Shown here piece by piece: positions 20,896 to 21,662 of a stretch of DNA of 21,662 bases. A model generated the notes under the pieces. The model searched no databases. It was given only the letters and a program-made list of their open reading frames with translations, and was not told where the DNA came from. This DNA comes from Acidobacteriota bacterium (GTDB lineage Bacteria > Actinomycetota > Acidimicrobiia > Acidimicrobiales > UBA8190). Numbering within the stretch: position 1 is the first letter of the stretch; each line of letters starts with the position of its first letter. Location of the stretch: assembly GCA_028872975.1 (NCBI GenBank), contig JAGWNV010000007.1, forward strand, positions 1 through 21,662, written 5' to 3'. A program made the position numbers and the translations under genes.

Positions 20896-21662
20896 GTGTC
20901 CTTCCGCGCCGCCCGCCAGGCGCTCCTCGCGCAGGCGGAGCTCGGCGGCGACGCCTTCTGCCGGGCGCTGGCCGATGCCGCCGACGACTGGCTCGGGGGG
21001 CTTCTCGCCGCCGCCTCGGGCGGCGACCCGCACGGGCTCGCCCTCGTGGCCGTGGGCGGCTACGGGCGCGCCGAGCTCTTCCCCTTCAGCGACCTCGACG
21101 TCGTCCTCGTCCATCGTGGCCGGCGCGACGTCCAGGCCGTCGCCGACGCCGTCTGGTACCCGGTCTGGGACGAGGGCATCCGGCTCGACCACGCCGTCCG
21201 CAGCCCGGCCGAGGTCCTCGCCGCCGCCCGCGACGACCTCCGGGTCCAGCTGGGGCTCCTCGACGGCCGGCTCGTGGCCGGCGACGCCGAGGTGGTGGGG
21301 CCGGTCCTGGCCGACGCCCTCGCCCTGTGGCGGGAGCGGGCGACGCGGCTGCTGCCCGTGCTCGCCACCCAGGTGGCCGGGCGCCATGCCGAGCACGGGG
21401 ACGTCGCCTTCCTCCTCGAGCCCGACCTGAAGGAGTCCCACGGGGGGCTCCGCGACGTGCAAGCCGTCCTGGCCGCGGCGCGCGGCGTGCCCGCCCTCGG
21501 CGACCACGTCGACCTCGGCGTGCTCGACGGTCCCCGGGCCGTCCTCGGCGCGGTCCGCGTCGAGCTGCACCGGCTGACGGCGCGGGCCACCGACCGGCTG
21601 GTGCTCCAGGAGCAGGACGCCGTCGCCGGCGCCCTCGGGTTCGCCGACGCCGACGCCCTCAT
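20896..21662 (+). CDS. glnD: [Protein-PII] uridylyltransferase, N-terminal part (runs off right edge)
   Basis: This is the nitrogen-sensing enzyme that attaches UMP (or AMP in actinobacteria) to PII proteins. The window shows 255 codons. The nucleotidyltransferase motif GGYGRAELFPFSDLD is at residues 54-68, with Asp66 and Asp68 as metal ligands. The next conserved block, LLEPDLKESHGGLRDVQ (about 175-191), corresponds to the helical domain that follows it in GlnD. The HD and ACT domains expected further on lie outside the window. GTG at 20896 is preferred; GTG at 20881 is in frame and would add five residues, including a rare CTA codon. There is no glnB or amtB in view; GlnD is often next to those, so they may be on either unseen side. 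Confidence 0.9.
   Translation, partial: MSFRAARQALLAQAELGGDAFCRALADAADDWLGGLLAAASGGDPHGLALVAVGGYGRAELFPFSDLDVVLVHRGRRDVQAVADAVWYPVWDEGIRLDHAVRSPAEVLAAARDDLRVQLGLLDGRLVAGDAEVVGPVLADALALWRERATRLLPVLATQVAGRHAEHGDVAFLLEPDLKESHGGLRDVQAVLAAARGVPALGDHVDLGVLDGPRAVLGAVRVELHRLTARATDRLVLQEQDAVAGALGFADADAL

Noticed and set aside
1..21662. Mobile elements, CRISPR arrays, prophage or a biosynthetic gene cluster
   Set aside because: No transposase, integrase, direct-repeat array or terminal inverted repeats are visible. The single ACP lacks polyketide or peptide synthetase neighbours.

Overview
The window is very GC-rich (C or G at most third codon positions, many GTG starts, tightly packed genes). It looks like chromosomal DNA of an actinobacterium. 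A DUF1918 protein, an actinobacterial-looking GNAT protein and the codon use make an Acidimicrobiia-like lineage plausible, but I cannot place it more precisely from sequence alone. I see no insertion sequence, phage gene, CRISPR array or rRNA. No gene-free stretch exceeds 300 bases; the largest are about 17274-17470 (upstream of the alcohol dehydrogenase), 9629-9789, 16159-16298 and 17762-17894, and their contents are annotated.

Layout, left to right. (1) 1-1511, minus: the N-terminal part of an MMPL/RND-type membrane exporter that runs off the left edge. (2) 1574-9366, minus: a complete nine-gene V/A-type (rotary) ATPase operon, transcribed right to left as stalk G/H, C, I, K, F, E, A, B, D. 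Almost every junction is an overlap of 4 to 16 bases. A small DUF1918 gene (9422-9628) sits at its head. (3) 9790-10674, plus: a GNAT acetyltransferase-like protein with a Cys-rich C-terminal domain, divergent from the ATPase operon. (4) 10696-16158, minus: a coupled five-gene operon, acetyl-CoA synthetase, pyruvate dehydrogenase E1 alpha, E1 beta, E2 and a stand-alone acyl carrier protein. (5) 16299-17273, minus: a zinc alcohol dehydrogenase whose 5' end looks damaged or unusual. (6) 17471-17761: a small CxCGW protein and tRNA-Cys(GCA). (7) 17895-18932, plus: a GT4 glycosyltransferase; 18944-19159, minus: a small two-helix membrane protein. (8) 19195-20829, minus: an FAD oxidase of the alkyl-DHAP synthase type, divergent from (9) 20896 to the right edge, plus: the start of glnD.

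The most interesting signal is not a gene. A 16-base motif with consensus close to KGACCTTGGCCYCTGG recurs in the promoter regions of the DUF1918/ATPase operon, the GNAT gene, the acetyl-CoA synthetase/PDH operon, the alcohol dehydrogenase and (a weaker form) the glycosyltransferase. Its GGNCC-N2-GGNCC symmetry resembles boxes of the DosR/DevR/OsdR hypoxia and redox regulators of actinobacteria. If real, it would tie proton (or sodium) pumping, acetyl-CoA production, alcohol/aldehyde metabolism and an acetyltransferase into one low-oxygen or energy-stress regulon. A second point of interest is the translational coupling of a lone acyl carrier protein to a PDH-type E2 that carries two tandem E3-binding domains.
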